64,000 bases of DNA from NCBI RefSeq assembly GCF_026914265.1, contig NC_069125.1, forward strand, positions 65,771,479-65,835,478, written 5' to 3'. The position numbers and the translations under genes were made by a program. The stretch comes from Mya arenaria (Eukaryota; Mollusca; Bivalvia; Myida; Myidae). This document shows, one piece after another, positions 11,701-24,190 of this stretch. Positions within the stretch are counted from its first letter, which is position 1. Each line of letters opens with the position of its first letter. The notes under the pieces were generated by a model, which searched no databases, was not told the DNA's origin, and worked only from the letters and a program-made list of their open reading frames with translations.

Positions 11701-14700
11701 AGTATCTACATATCCATTAGAGCTCGGTTCCTTTCAAAAACCATGCATGCCTAGATTATAGGCCTTGATAGTATAAAAAAAACAGTGACTTGTTAACAGT
11801 TCCTTGTTAACATGATACAGACTTCAGTTTTGATTGTATCTCGATGAAACTTGTACAGTATCTAGATATCCATTAGAGCATGGTTCCTTTCGAAAACCAG
11901 CCAGATCCGCCTATGCATGCCTAGATTATGGGCCTTGATAGGATAAAAAAATGCTATTGTGTAAACAATTGCTTGTTAACACGATACAGTCTTCAGTTTT
12001 GATTGTATATCGATGGAACTTGAACAGTATTTGGATATCCATTAGAGCTCGGTTCCTTTCGAAAACCAGCTAGATCTGCCCAGGCATGCCTAGATTATGG
12101 GCCTTGAAATGATTAGATTATGGGCCTTGATAGTATAAAAAAAAACGCTATTGTGTAATAAATGCTTGCGAAAATAGAGTCATCAGTTATGAGTGTATCT
12201 CGATGAAACTTGTACAGTATTCAGATATCCATAAGAGGTTGGTTCTTTTCGAAAACAGTGATGTTGACCACACAAACCCAGCCAGTAGAGCATAGGCCCT
12301 TTAGGGCCTCTTGTTAATAAGTGTAGTGATGTTGTTTTTGTGATGGAAAATGGAGCCGAAATTCAGCCACATTCACAATCCTAAAAAGTATACTTTATTC
12401 ACAAAAATCAAATTAGCAAACCTGAGAAGAAAACAAATTGTTTTTAAACTCCCAACAAGTCAGCTGGTACAGATATATCTAAATGCAGGCTCATCTCTAA
12501 AATTTCTTCAAACATAAGATCTTAAAACACAAAAAGGTAAAAAAAACAAAAAGTCTTCTCTTTCACATGAGTTTGGACCAACTTCCTGTAGGTTTCCTTA
12601 AATTACGGTGATGAAGACACTTAATTATTTGGAAATATTATTGTCTTTGTGCACAAAGTCTTAATTAAGTGTTCTAATTTTAATAAAATATAGGTTGATT
12701 CATCCTTGGATTAAATCAGTTGTGTACACATTCATTTGTAGTGTAAAAGGTAGAGGTAATATCTTGATGTATTTTTCTCCCACCTCAGATTTTTATAAGT
12801 AGATCCAATAATTTAACAATGCTAGAAATTCTTATCTTGCCCACGGGCGAAGATAAAATCCCCGTATGGAACTCCTTTTTAATGGTCACCACATTGTTAT
12901 TACCTCTGTAACATCATGGATATCTTGTCTTGTGACAATATTTAGAACGCTAATTAATTATTTCTCGCTTCAAATGTCACCATAAAACAGTTTTCACACA
13001 CATTTCAATAAATAATGCTTCACTCTCCTTAGAACTATTTAACGACCGATTTTGACTATTCACTATTCTTGCACTCTCGGCCATGGGAGATACTTATAAT
13101 CTCTGCATGTAGTATGTAAATCACATAGAATTGCCGTATCTCAGGTAGGTTGGATGATGTGGAACTGGCAGGTGTCAGTGCTGGCGGTGGGAGCTGCTAT
13201 TGTCCTGTATGATGGATCTCCCCTTGTACCACATGATAACATCCTATGGGATATTGTTGACAATGTCAGGTAGGAGAATACGCTATTCAAACAGTGATAA
13301 AGGGTACATAATGGATATATAAATAAGCTTTGGTCAATTTATTATTCTAATTTTTTGTAGGAATATAAGCTCATTTCTATATGAAATATGTCTTCATCCA
13401 ACTAAATAAGTCCTGACCATTTTTGTTCCAGTGTAACGGCCCTTGGCACCAGTGCAAAATGGTTGGCTGTGATGGAAAATAAAGGACTCAGACCAGGTAT
13501 TTAAGGACAACTTAATTTATTTGAAATTATACATGTACCTCATTAGAATTATTCACCTCTGAAAATACTTATGAAAATAGAAGATTACCAATGTATGTAT
13601 TCAAACCTTTGGAATTGAGAACTGAAAGAACTAATATTTTTATTACGGATAATATTTATGTAATTCTCTCACTATGTTTATGTTGTGCTATGGTTCTGTG
13701 ATTGTTAAACCAATTTTTAATAGTATGATTTAAAGATTGAATGACCATTGACTATGTTATGCGCTGAGACTATGTTATACCCTGAATTAATGTATTTTAC
13801 GGATTTTGTATGCATGGGCATATTGCCTATTATATTCTGAAATAAACTCTAATCTGGAAACATTTGTCCAAAATCTCACTGTTAACAGTTTAGGATTCAA
13901 GTAAATTTTGATTATCATGTATTCCAACCATATATTTCTTTCAAAATATATACTTAAGTATATTTGATGTGCTTCTGTATTTCAATGTGAACATTATTAC
14001 CCAGGCACCACCCACAAGTTGTCGAGTCTACGTATGATCCTGTCAACTGGTTCCCCACTCATGCCCAACAGCTACGACTATGTGTACAGGGAGATCAAGA
14101 GCGACCTGCTGCTCGGGTCAATTACTGGTGAGACATCATGACAAGTATAAAACAAATTCTTAAAATGTCAAACCAATAGCCGTGTTCATTTTGACAAAAA
14201 GAAAGCATGTATGGTTATCATAAAATAGTTGCCAGCTCTCAGAGTCTGCTGATGGATTTACTTGACCTAACTTGTCTATTCAAATATATTTACCAGTACT
14301 TTAACTACACTACTTAACTACAACTATTATACTATTGAGTGTTCTTTCTCTTTTCAGGTGGTACAGACATTATAGCCTGTTTTATGGGTCATACGTGGGA
14401 TGCCCCGGTGTACAGGGGGGAAATACAGCAGATGCTTCTTGGTTGTGATATGGCCACCTTCGATGAAAATGGTAAGATCAGTAGAAATTAATAATTCTTA
14501 ACAAGCATGTGTCAGTTTTGTTTTTGACAGACATTTTATTCAATACTGACAATTGCAAGGACATTGATCTGTTTATTTTTTTAATTTCCTTCAAGAATAC
14601 CTACCGAAAGACTATTTTGACTATAAGGTGACAGTTAGCCCTATTCTTTTGTGCAGGTAAACGTGTGTATGATGAGGATGGTGAACTGGTGTGTTTCACT

Positions 14701-16248
14701 CCCTTCCCCTCCATGCCAACCAAGTTCTGGAACGATCCCCATGGAGACAAATACAGGAAGGCTTACTTTGAATCCTACCCAGGTAATCAATACATTGGAA
14801 CGTTTGAAATATAATTATACAACCTATTTTGACAATTATTCTAACAAGGCAATAACCTTGTTTGCAAACTTCAGTTCCATGTTCCTGAAATCAAGATTAA
14901 GGTGCATTAGTTTTATTGCACACTAGACAAATCCAAAACCGAAAACACATGAATGGTAAAAAACAAGCTTACCTAGATGTACTTGTTACATCAAGTATGT
15001 GTTACAGGTGTGTGGGCCCATGGTGACTACTGCAAGTTCAACAGCGAGACAGGGGGCTTCATCATGCTGGGGAGAAGGTTCGGGATTTAGTTGATTAAGC
15101 TATCTTTCAAATGAACCATTTTTATGTTAGAAACTTTTAAATTTGGCTGCCATCGGTCATGACTACTATGACTGACACAAATACAAGTTAAAATTTATCA
15201 CTGAAATTGGAGTTTTCACAGTGTTGTTGAACTCTAACTGCAGATCTTGTATCTTGTTTACAATTTTTTTTTACAGGAACTTGAATACTCAATTAACAAT
15301 ATGTGTTTACAAACTAAGTGAAAAAATGTTATATAGTGTTTAATACTTTAAATGTTAATCAAGTTGATTGTTATTACCACAATGTTGCCTTATTTCAGTG
15401 ATGGTACATTGAATCCAAATGGTGTGCGCTTTGGGAGCTCTGAAATATACTATATAGGTGAGATTTTGAATTCAATTCATCTTGATGATACCGTACATTG
15501 TAGCATGGCTTCATTATTTACTGTTAAATTCTCTTGAGATTATTGAATGACAGTACATATGTATGTAAGTATATTCGTACAGATGTATAATTATTGCTTG
15601 TTTTGATGGAACATAAAAGAGCTATATAATTTTTATGCTTAATCATATCCCACAGTGGAATCCTTCAAAGAAATTCAGGACAGCATCTGCGTAGCTCAGC
15701 GCTGCAGGGATCTCTCAGAAGAGCGGGTTATACTGTTCCTGAAGATGGCACCAGGGGCTCCGTTCACTCCAGATCTGGTTAACAACGTAAAGACCTGTAT
15801 CAGGAAACACCTGTCAGCACGACATGTCCCTGCCTTTGTGCTTCCTTGTACGGACATTCCAGTAAGTTATTTAGCTGCTCACAGCTTTACTGACACTTGC
15901 TTTCTTCTATCTAGTCCTAAACTTAGATATGTTAAATATGCATAAATAAAAAAACAGATTAATTCACCATTCGAAAGATAAAAGAAGTTTTTATCAACAG
16001 ACGGGATAGTACCGTGTATAATAAGCAAAACTCCTTTTTTCATACATACTAAGTGCTAACAAATGAAATATTTTTGTATTTATATCTCAATGGTGTACAC
16101 ATCGTTTCAGTACACAATCAGTGGTAAGAAGGTGGAGGTGGCTGTCCGGCGTGTGATCGCGGGTCAAGAGGTTCTACAGAAGGGGGCACTGGCCAACCCC
16201 GACTGTCTACTACAGTATGCCAATATACCAGAGCTCCAGGGATACTGA
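5784..16248 (+). CDS. AACS: Acetoacetyl-CoA synthetase (acetoacetate-CoA ligase), complete, 18 coding exons
   Basis: Cytosolic enzyme activating acetoacetate with ATP and CoA to acetoacetyl-CoA, feeding ketone-body carbon into sterol and fatty-acid synthesis. Exons: 5784-5898, 9081-9184, 9475-9592, 9822-9935, 10117-10214, 10451-10565, 10766-10844, 11004-11154, 11434-11514, 13145-13269, 13432-13496, 14005-14127, 14358-14471, 14657-14782, 15008-15077, 15399-15457, 15656-15861, 16111-16248. They sum to 2001 bases, in frame throughout: 666 residues, close to the roughly 670 of vertebrate AACS. Visible motifs: ACS N-terminal W-S..Y..F-W (from about 39), V-P-E-W-F / A-E-N-L-L, the phosphate-binding [10 protein letters not shown] (282-291), S-G-G-T-D (429-433), [13 protein letters not shown] (533 on), and I-S-G-K-K with probable catalytic Lys627. 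The product ends E-L-Q-G-Y, like vertebrate E-L-Q-G-F. Exon 1 opens at the first ATG with the M-W-K-P motif near its start. Intron 15 uses a weak donor, GTTCGG. The whole family assignment is very secure; exon 1 is slightly less so. Confidence 0.96.
6041..7614. mobile_element. Non-autonomous DNA element with ~200-bp terminal inverted repeats, in AACS intron 1
   Basis: The left end TTAA-AGCTGCACTCTCACAG (from 6041) is matched by CTGTGAGAGTGTAGCT-TTAA ending at 7614. The inverted similarity runs about 200 bases inwards: 6041 to about 6241 against about 7411 to 7614, including a shared block around TTTATGCA and GGCTTAAAC. TTAA at both borders fits a 4-bp target duplication as made by piggyBac-type transposases. 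The interior (6242-7410) shows no transposase ORF. The ORF at 7500-7715 is a translation of the right terminal repeat. It lies wholly in intron 1, so it need not affect the protein. Confidence 0.75.
8622..8640. repeat. Purine-rich tract in AACS intron 1
   Basis: A short GGGGGAGGTGGGGGAG tract following an A/AAAG-rich run (about 8595-8622). Simple sequence; no other feature recognised in 7615-9080. Confidence 0.4.
11564..12320. repeat. Interspersed repeat with internal tandem units in AACS intron 9
   Basis: The block starts with AGCTCTACTGGCC and closes with GCCAGTAGAGC.., giving a 10-bp perfect inverted match at the ends. Inside are about four diverged units of roughly 150-190 bases, each carrying CTTGTTAACA.GATACAG, CAGTTTTGATTGTAT, GATGAAACTTGTACAGTAT, ATATCCATTAGAG and CCTAGATTATGGGCCTTGA. 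There is no ORF. It is probably a non-autonomous element or part of a larger dispersed family, sitting inside the 1630-base intron 9. Confidence 0.65.
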
Positions 16249-16747
16249 CAGCCATGATACACTCACATCCGGCTTCTGTCTTACACAAACGTTTCTGGCC
16301 TGGTTGTAAAGAGCAATGAAAAAAGCAGGCTTTTTACTTTTAAACACGTTTATGTATATGTTTAGCTTAGAGGCAACTAAGGAATTAACCCTAATGTGTG
16401 AGGAAAATATGCTTCATGTATATCTTGATATTAAAGACCGTTTAATGCTAGCTGAATCGAATACTGAGGAAAAGGGAAATGCTTGAAATACTATATTTAT
16501 TTCATAAATTATGTATACTATGTAACGGCTTTGTTGAGAACTACAAAAAGCATCTTAGTAATTAAATCAACTCAGTGAAAAAAATGTTTTATTTATAAGT
16601 TCATTTAAAGAAAGGTAACAATGATTTTATACAAGGGTCATCCGGTGAAAGGTTAACATATTCTTAAGTATAATCATATAAACATGTACTGACTTTGTTC
16701 TATTTTGTTGTGTGTTTTAAGTTTTATTTATTAAAATGTATTTATTG

Positions 16748-16753
16748 AATAAA
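16748..16753 (+). terminator. Polyadenylation signal AATAAA of AACS
   Basis: AATAAA lies 500 bases after the AACS stop and is followed by a GT/T-rich stretch (TGTGAGTGAATGTTTGTTTT), the usual downstream element. An alternative ATTAAA occurs nearer the stop, at about 16430. Confidence 0.5.
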
Positions 16754-16759
16754 ATGTTA

Positions 16760-17316
16760 CTGTGAAATGTGAGTGAATGTTTGTTTTCCATTCAGGGGAA
16801 ATAATCCGTTTTTAAAGATTCTTAAGGAGTGTTTTGGTTATCTCCCATTCGACACGCTTTTTAAAAATAACTAGGCTAAAAATAAAATGATGTCATTAAA
16901 ACATGTTGAGACATAAAACAGGCATGCGCGTTTAACGTACAATATCGTATATAAATACAACGAGATCAAATGTCGGGTACAAAACTCAACAATATCAGTG
17001 TGAGAAGATACCACAATCGCTTTCTTGTACTTTCTTCACCGTAAAAAGTGAGTAGGTCTAAATGTAAACTAGAGGTGTTATTCATGTAATAATATCTTAA
17101 ACAAAACATCTCGTTGTATCGATGTTCAAGTAAATTAAAATATGAGTACATGACTATAAGTATTAAAGCTTTGCTTTAAAAGCATAATCCTAGGTAAGTT
17201 GCATTGCGGCTCTCCATTCATGTATTATGTACAGTAAATTGGTATGCATCACGGGTGCGTATTCCCTACTGAACGAAACCGGCTTTAATGTTGACAGATA
17301 CAGGTAACAACGAACC
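16760..17316. other. Short intergenic region and 5' flank of the VWA gene
   Basis: AT-rich, with no exon recognised. The promoter and 5' UTR of the gene starting at 17317 should lie here. A possible non-coding upstream exon cannot be excluded, since AG occurs near the ATG. Confidence 0.35.
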
Positions 17317-19251
17317 ATGGCTGGACTTCCACCAGGGGGTGTCTTCGAGCTGGCCATTTGCTTTGACACAACTGGTTCCATGTCTCGCGTGATCGACGAA
17401 GTGAAGGGGCGCGTGCAGGATATGATCCAGCGGCTTCAGGCGGACATCCCCGCAATCCGTATCGCTGTTCTTGCCCACGGAGACTACTGCGATGCCGAGG
17501 TGTTTTACCTGGAGAAACATGTGGACTTCACCACGAACGTTGCGGAACTGACGGACTTTATCAACAATGTTGACGGTACGGGCGGGGGCGACCCGGAGGA
17601 GTGCTATGAGTACATGATGCGGCTCGTGCGGGGCCTGCAGTGGATGGCGGGCTCGCAGCGAGCGCTCGTGATGATCGGGGACTCCGTTCCGCACGAGCCA
17701 GGCTATGATCTGAACACCGACAACATAGACTGGCGACAGGAAGCGCGGGAATTCGCCAGCATGGTAGGTTTATCTGTATGTTATGAATGAGAAAGGACCG
17801 AATAGTGTCATTACTTAAAAAGTCTCAGCTTAATTTTTACTTTACAACATTTAATAATACAAAAAGTTTGTTAAAGGTACATTTCAAATGGTTTTTATTT
17901 GTTGGCGAAACCCTTTTAAATAGTTGACACTTCGTTCATACAGGGTATTAAGATATACGGCGTTCAGGCTTTTGAAGAGGAAGCCTCGGCGATGTTCTTT
18001 GAGGAGCTGGCCATGGTCACATCCGGGGAACATCTTCAGCTGAGCAACCTGTCCAATATCGTAGACTTCATCATGGCGATCTGCTATCGGGAGCGAGGTG
18101 CTGAATATCTAGATGTAAGTATTTCAATCTAGTATTGGCTTTCCGCAGTTTGAATAATGGAATTATTACTCGAGCTGACTTAGATAAATATTGCCGATTG
18201 ATGAGTCTTTCATACATTTTATTCATAGTAAATGACTCCCATTACATTTTGGAAGCTATTATCGATTAAATTTGTCTACATTCAGAACTACGAGGCAGAG
18301 GTTAGGGCACGAGAGGCAAGAATGGGGCTTAACAAGGACTTGGAAGGGTTGTTCGGGGTGCTCCGGAGAGGAGATTCCGGCGCCTCTCTAAGAAGGGGTC
18401 ACTCCAACGCCTCGCTTAAGAAAGGGAACTCCAATGCCTCACTCAGGCGGGGAAATTCCAATATCTCGCTCAGGAGGGTAAATTCCGCCCCATCACGGAC
18501 GGGTTCCCTCGTCACTGCGGCCTCAACCCTGTCCACCATGTCTGCCGTGGCGGTACCGCCAACGCCCATCAGTCCTATAACATCCACCAGCACGTCGTCA
18601 GTGGTGATCACGGCATCTGCTTCTGTAAAGAGGATTAGGCAACCAAAACGTACCGTTAAATCACCAGCCATCAATCAGAAAAAAACATTACAAGGTAAAC
18701 CTCGTGTACAGAAAATCGGTAAAACGAAAAGTGCTGTGTTAAAAGGGTTAGAAAGACAAACAGTACCCGACTCCAAATTTCTTTTAAAAGGAAGGACAGT
18801 GTGTCAAAGATGGTCGCAATGGAAATTGGCCATAAGAAATGATCGAACGGGCAGTAGCACGTTTCAGAAAGTCAATCCGAAAGCATTTGTTACACCTTTC
18901 TGGATAAAGAAAAGACTTTTTCCAAGAGACGCATTGGGCAGAAAAGCTCTGTATGAGGTGGCAGTACAACGAGGCCCACACAAGCGGAGACAGGTGGTGT
19001 TTTGTAAAGCTTGCACAATCAGGACGTGGACAAACTGGTACAAAGTCATATTCAACACCAAATCGGTGAAGATCCATTTGCAGAAGGTGTTACAGACACT
19101 TGGCGCCAATGTGTATGTGCGGCGTTTCCGCCTGGACGGATTCGGGAAGCGACAGAGAGAGCTCGTGCAGCGGTTCAAGGTTGGCCGGTTCTACAAGTAT
19201 GCCTGGCAGTCCCCAGGGACGCCGCCCTCACTCACATGGGCGATGCAGTGA
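17317..19251 (+). CDS. VWA-domain protein with Ser/Arg repeats and a basic C-terminal region (527 aa)
   Basis: Exons 17317-17763, 17944-18114 and 18286-19251 join in phase 0 (donors GTAGGT and GTAAGT; acceptors ACAG and TTCAG) to 527 residues. Residues 9 to about 200 form a von Willebrand A fold: F-E-L-A-I-C-F-D-T-T-G-S-M-S (10-23) is the MIDAS metal site, T-G-G-G-D (88-92) the second loop, and I-G-D-S (120-123) follows the next strand. With no signal peptide it should be intracellular; the VWA resembles those of alpha-kinase-type and other cytosolic VWA proteins. Residues 233-276 are five 9-residue units of the R-R-G-x-S-N-A-S-L type. A Ser/Thr-rich linker follows, then a Lys/Arg/Trp-rich region (about 330-520) that I do not recognise. 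R-x-x-S in each unit could be phosphorylated. It may bind partners in a metal-dependent way; its function is unknown. Confidence 0.85.
18382..18513 (+). repeat. 27-bp coding repeat, five units, in the VWA gene
   Basis: Five diverged 27-base units encode RRGDSGASL, RRGHSNASL, KKGNSNASL, RRGNSNISL and RRVNSAPS. Frame is conserved in all units, unlike the non-coding arrays elsewhere in the window. Confidence 0.8.
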
Positions 19252-19669
19252 CACGTTAGTTTATTTGAGGAATTTATCATTATTTCATTGAAATGATCTT
19301 GTGCCGTTTTTATGTAATTGTTATCTACGTTTATTTATTAACTTTATACACATATAACATGACCTGAAATTGATTAAAATTAACCTTGCCAAATCGCTTC
19401 GTTTTTGTTACTCCTCCGATAAGAGCAAATATGATCAGCTTTGATAACCTCCCTTTTATATCCCCTGTGTAAATGATTGTAAGATGGTTCTAGAGCGGAA
19501 AATATCCGAAGAATTGACATCCTTGGTATCGTCCTGTAAAATATGAGGATATATATAATATTTTTTACTTTGCTTATGTAACTTAATCTTAAGATAACAT
19601 ATTAAGTCATCAAGCCTGTGAATTGTACACACTTAACACAGTTTCAGAATACCCATAACACATACTATT
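19252..19669. other. 3' UTR of the VWA gene and flank
   Basis: An ATTAAA at 19373-19378 is a possible poly(A) signal about 120 bases after the stop. No other feature is seen. Confidence 0.35.
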
Positions 19670-19671
19670 CA

Positions 19672-19965
19672 CTCGCGGATCCAGGGGTTGGGCGCAGCCG
19701 GTGCCCCTACCCCTCCCCGAAATCTTCCAAGTTAAATTTATTTTAAAATCAATATCGGAGAAATAGGTAATACAATACGCTCAAATTGCACCATTTTTGA
19801 CTAGAAATTGTTGCAATTTTCTTTTGGAAAGTACTCCGAAACTGCCCTGCAAACATTTTCAACTAATTAACTTTCGATTCTGAAGGAGGCGCGAATGTCA
19901 AAAGGTTGTTCCCCTAGGTTACGCCACCTCTAACATCAATTCCTGTAGCTGCCCCTGCTATATAT
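19672..19965. repeat. Probable dispersed repeat (GGATCCAGGGG type)
   Basis: A GC-rich start (CGCGGATCCAGGGGTTGGGCG followed by C-rich sequence) and a GC-rich end (CCCTAGGTTACGCCACCTC, then GCTGCCCCTGC) bracket an AT-rich centre. This looks like a short interspersed element. No clean target duplication was identified. Confidence 0.3.
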
Positions 19966-22900
19966 ATAGTTTTTTTCTGCAGTAAAAACAATATAAAATA
20001 TATGAAAGTCGTAATTACGTTTGAGCTAACCTTAGCAAGAAATGGGCCAGGTTTCGGATCGTCCACAATTGCTTCGATAATCTAAAATGTGTGCATGTAC
20101 AGGGTGTGAACATGATTATATTTCATTCTAGCTTCTTAAATGATCTTGATTTTTTTAGACCCTTTCTTACGAAAGTCCGTGAGAACTCAATCTTGACTAT
20201 TTTGATGCCTTTTTAGACAGGTTGCAATGCAGTCTCTTAATTCCATTGAATTAAAGGAAAATAAATAAATATTGATAATTTAAAGTCGTCCATTAATATC
20301 AGAATATCTAGATTTGCTATGGATAAGGTTCATACATGATCTTTATCTAACAAATCCATGGTTTATTTTATTTTATTGCGAGATTGACTTAAGCAAGAGT
20401 GGGAACTATCACCGTTATGTATTCTATTCTGTATTTTCCCATGAAAAGTAAATGCATAAGAAAATAATACCTAACTACAAAAGAATACAAGGACTGATAA
20501 AATTCATTGTTAAGAAAACAATTCTTTACTGCATTTAACAAATGTTATCTGTCGACGTCTAATAATTAAAGATGAATTCGGATTTATTTTCAAACAAGTC
20601 TTAACCAAAAAGTGTTTAGATTTAAAATATACAATAAAGTTTGTTTAATTTCTTATCCGTATCGCGTTACTTTAATAGATTTGAGTCCATTAGTGGGAAT
20701 TATGGAAGCCACAAGTGGTGGTGCCCTCTGGCGGAGATGCACATTAAACGGTATCAAATTTTATTAGTTTAGGAAATAAATGATCATGAAGAGCCACTTG
20801 AGGCCGCGGTACTTGTGAACCAGTATATTCAAGTGGCCGGCTTTACTTTTCATCGGGCATTTCCACGACAAACGTGTATGCACAGCCCTGTATGTCGGCT
20901 ATTTGTTTTAATGCCTTCTTTCATAGAGACTTGTTTTGACCTGAGGCAGTTCAGATGCAAGAACAACAGCATAAGAAACACTGAACAATTGAGAAAATAA
21001 GTGAAACTTCTCAATAAACCATATGTCCTGTAATAAATGTATTCTACTTTCGGTATCCGATGTATAATAAATATTATTTTGTTGTTTCAATCATGTTTAT
21101 TAGACAATTACAACCAAAATACTGGGTTCTTCACAACGTCCTTCAAAAGAGAAACTTGGTTTATAGTTCATCTTCTCTTATATACAACATCCAAGACCCC
21201 TGTGTTAGGCCGGAGTTCCAGGGGTAGCCGCTGTCCGCATCTGCATTTTAAAACGGAAACCATATTTCATGTGCCCCCATTTTTTAACCAAAAAACAACA
21301 ACATTTTTATAGTATAAATAGCAACTGATATAAATAAACAGGTACCTTATTTCAATAGTTACAATTGTTTTCACATAAACGGATCAGGTTTGCTATACAA
21401 TCATAAAAATGGTTCATTTCCATGAAGAAAAAACGTTTAAATTGAACAGACACTTAAAAGTTTCAGTCTCCGTTTTTTCTTTACCTTTTTGCTTTTAAAT
21501 TCTACTTCATGCAATAGAGAGAAGTGTTCTTACACCTTATTTCTATATGAATTTCAAGCCAACCCTTAGTCCACTTATGTGTCGCTTTGAGCGGACACGG
21601 ATCGGACGCACAAGCGGGCGCGGACACAATGAATAGGACTATTATAGTAATCTAGGTAGTATTCAACTGATTCGGTTTTAACGTACACGGACAGCGGACG
21701 CTGAAAGCATCTGCCTACCAGGCTAGTACCCATAAGTTCAAACTCTTGTGAGTGTCTAATTATCATTATCGTTTATTCCATTTTTAACGATTTTCTCATT
21801 TTGATCTAACTTTCTAATTTCATTAACAATGTGTGAAATAGCCATACCGTAACTGAAGTTCATCCTATCGCAAGGTTAAGCGCTTCAATAGCCAACTATA
21901 TCAATATTTGTAAAAGATATAAACAACAAGTATATTTATTTTTCGGAAGGACGGCCTTTAAGACCTCTTTTATTGAATGTTTGTTAGAAAGTTTACTCTA
22001 GAGATTTTCGCGGTTCCTAATATTTTAATTAGAACGCTTGTATAAATAGGACTTGAGTTATATTATCATTTAAATCAGACCATTTCAGAACTATATTCCT
22101 TTTTATGACCATAAAATAATATTTATCACTGTATTTAAAGCTAGATTACGTTAAAGTATTCCCAAGCAGTGATATGTTTTATCAACTATGAATTTGTTAA
22201 GGCTTCGTTACAACTTCTAAGTGGTCGACAACTTTAGAAAGATTTTTTTTCCATTTTAGTTTATACAAGGAATTAAACAGGAAATGTTGTTAATAAAAGG
22301 GCATTGAACATCAATAATTAGCAAGCAGATTTTGAAATACTGTATTATATTACCACTACCCTGTTGAAATGTTTGCAGAAATGATTACAAACATTTTATT
22401 TCCAATTAAAATTATATCATTTGTTAGTATATGAACCTTTCATGGAGTTTCAGAGTAGGGTTATGGGTAGCAATACCGCGGAACTGATCAATGAAAACAA
22501 AACAAAATTGTATTGTAGATCATGCATTTAACATTAGACGGTGATTACACCTGTATATCATTATTTTCATTGTTGATTCGTAAATGGAAATTGTTCATTT
22601 GGGTCTTATTTTCCTACCGAGTTATACAAACTATTATACCTACTCGCGACTGTTCCAGTTACCTCCAAACCCACCAGTATATATTTGATAGCCAATGGAA
22701 GTCTTGTGTGTTGATACAACCATAGTTCTTTCAACTCTTTTTCACGTAGAAAACAGCACCCGGTATATCTTAGAAGCCTTGGCACTTATACCTATTTTTA
22801 ATTCAATATAACAAGGCCTTAATACAAGTTTAATTCAATTAGAAGTATCTGTTACGAGAACTTTGAAGCCTAGTCTTCTTCCTCTTGAAATTTCTTCATT

Positions 22901-24180
22901 TTTTTAACAAAAACCAGCAGTTAAAAGATGAACAGTTTCATTGTAGGGAGCTACAATTTTGGAAGACCCTGTTGAAAGGACTGGAAACTGATATCTCAAA
23001 GAAACTCTTGCCAATTAATACTTTCAGCGTTTCGACGCATGCGTGGAAGTGACCCTTCAAATTTGCACGATAAAGGGATTTGAGGGTCAGCATTTTAATA
23101 TCTTTCTTGTCAATGAGACACAGATAAATATGTTTAATAAAATCTGATGAATTTAAGGGTCCTTAGCCACACGTGTTGGTTTAAGTTTGTATGCACTGTA
23201 ATAGTCGTAATTATTTTATAAGCACGTGCGAATTGGCTTTATTTTAAGTGTCGCCATTTTTATGAGTGACAGTATTTATTTACATTTGCAGCGGCCCTGG
23301 TAAGGATGACACTTAATTTAGGGGCTAGCGAAGTCCCCACATTATATTCCGTATTTCACATCTTTGTAGCCAGACGTGATAATGAATAAGAATGTTCATA
23401 ATTAAAGGTGTAATTCTAAAAGCGAGTCCCTAAAGTGTATCAAGGGCTTTTAAGCACAGTTTAGGCGCAAAACTGACCAAATGTTGCAGAAAGTAACAAA
23501 GAGGGTTTTTCTTTGACAATTTGGTGTGAAATCGTATAATATTTCACGGAGAAAATAATTCGTGTTTTGAACCTCGCGTATAACGTATAAGGTCCATGAT
23601 CAAGGAACAGAAGATAGTAGAACTATTTTAGAGAATAGTTTGCTTTTTTAACTATCTTTGATGTCTAAGAACAAACACGGTTCCTTTGCTCCCCAAAAAT
23701 AACACGTATTTATCATTTCTGTAAACCTCTTGATTTATTCGAATAGTTCGTGATTATGCTAATAACAAATTACTCCAGTACAGTTTACAGATGGCATCCA
23801 AAGAAACCCTAGCTACAATAAAACATTCCTTAAAGCTCTTTGATGCTTTCGGCAAAATATCATTATCCTATGTTCCACATTTATAACTGGCTGAATATGG
23901 TCAGATTTGGTCATATAGAAAATCGCCCTGAATAGCTGACTGACCAGCGGTCAGCGTTGTCCACAGTACCGTCCTCGAGGGACGCCCATGGTAGAGGGAG
24001 ACTTAAACAAGCTGGGCCCTCTCTGTTTGCGATATTTGACCCCGTCTGCCCCAGCGCTGGGATATTTGAAAAGGGGCGGGGACTGTAAAGAAATTAAATT
24101 ACCATCAAGTGTGGTTGAATAACACTTTGTTGTGGAAATTTAACGGGCCTGTCATGGTGTTTAACATGAATTTTAAATTA
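19966..24180. other. Gene-free region between the VWA gene and Dbx
   Basis: AT-rich; no splice-bounded exons recognised on either strand. Short ORFs (for example 20815-21000, 21037-21312, 22522-22725) lack conserved features. A GC-richer block at 23930-24090 stands out and is discussed separately. Confidence 0.4.
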
Positions 24181-24190
24181 ATAATTTTGG

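Noticed and set aside
17266..17694. 142-codon minus-strand ORF
   Set aside because: Antisense shadow of the GC-rich first exon of the VWA gene.
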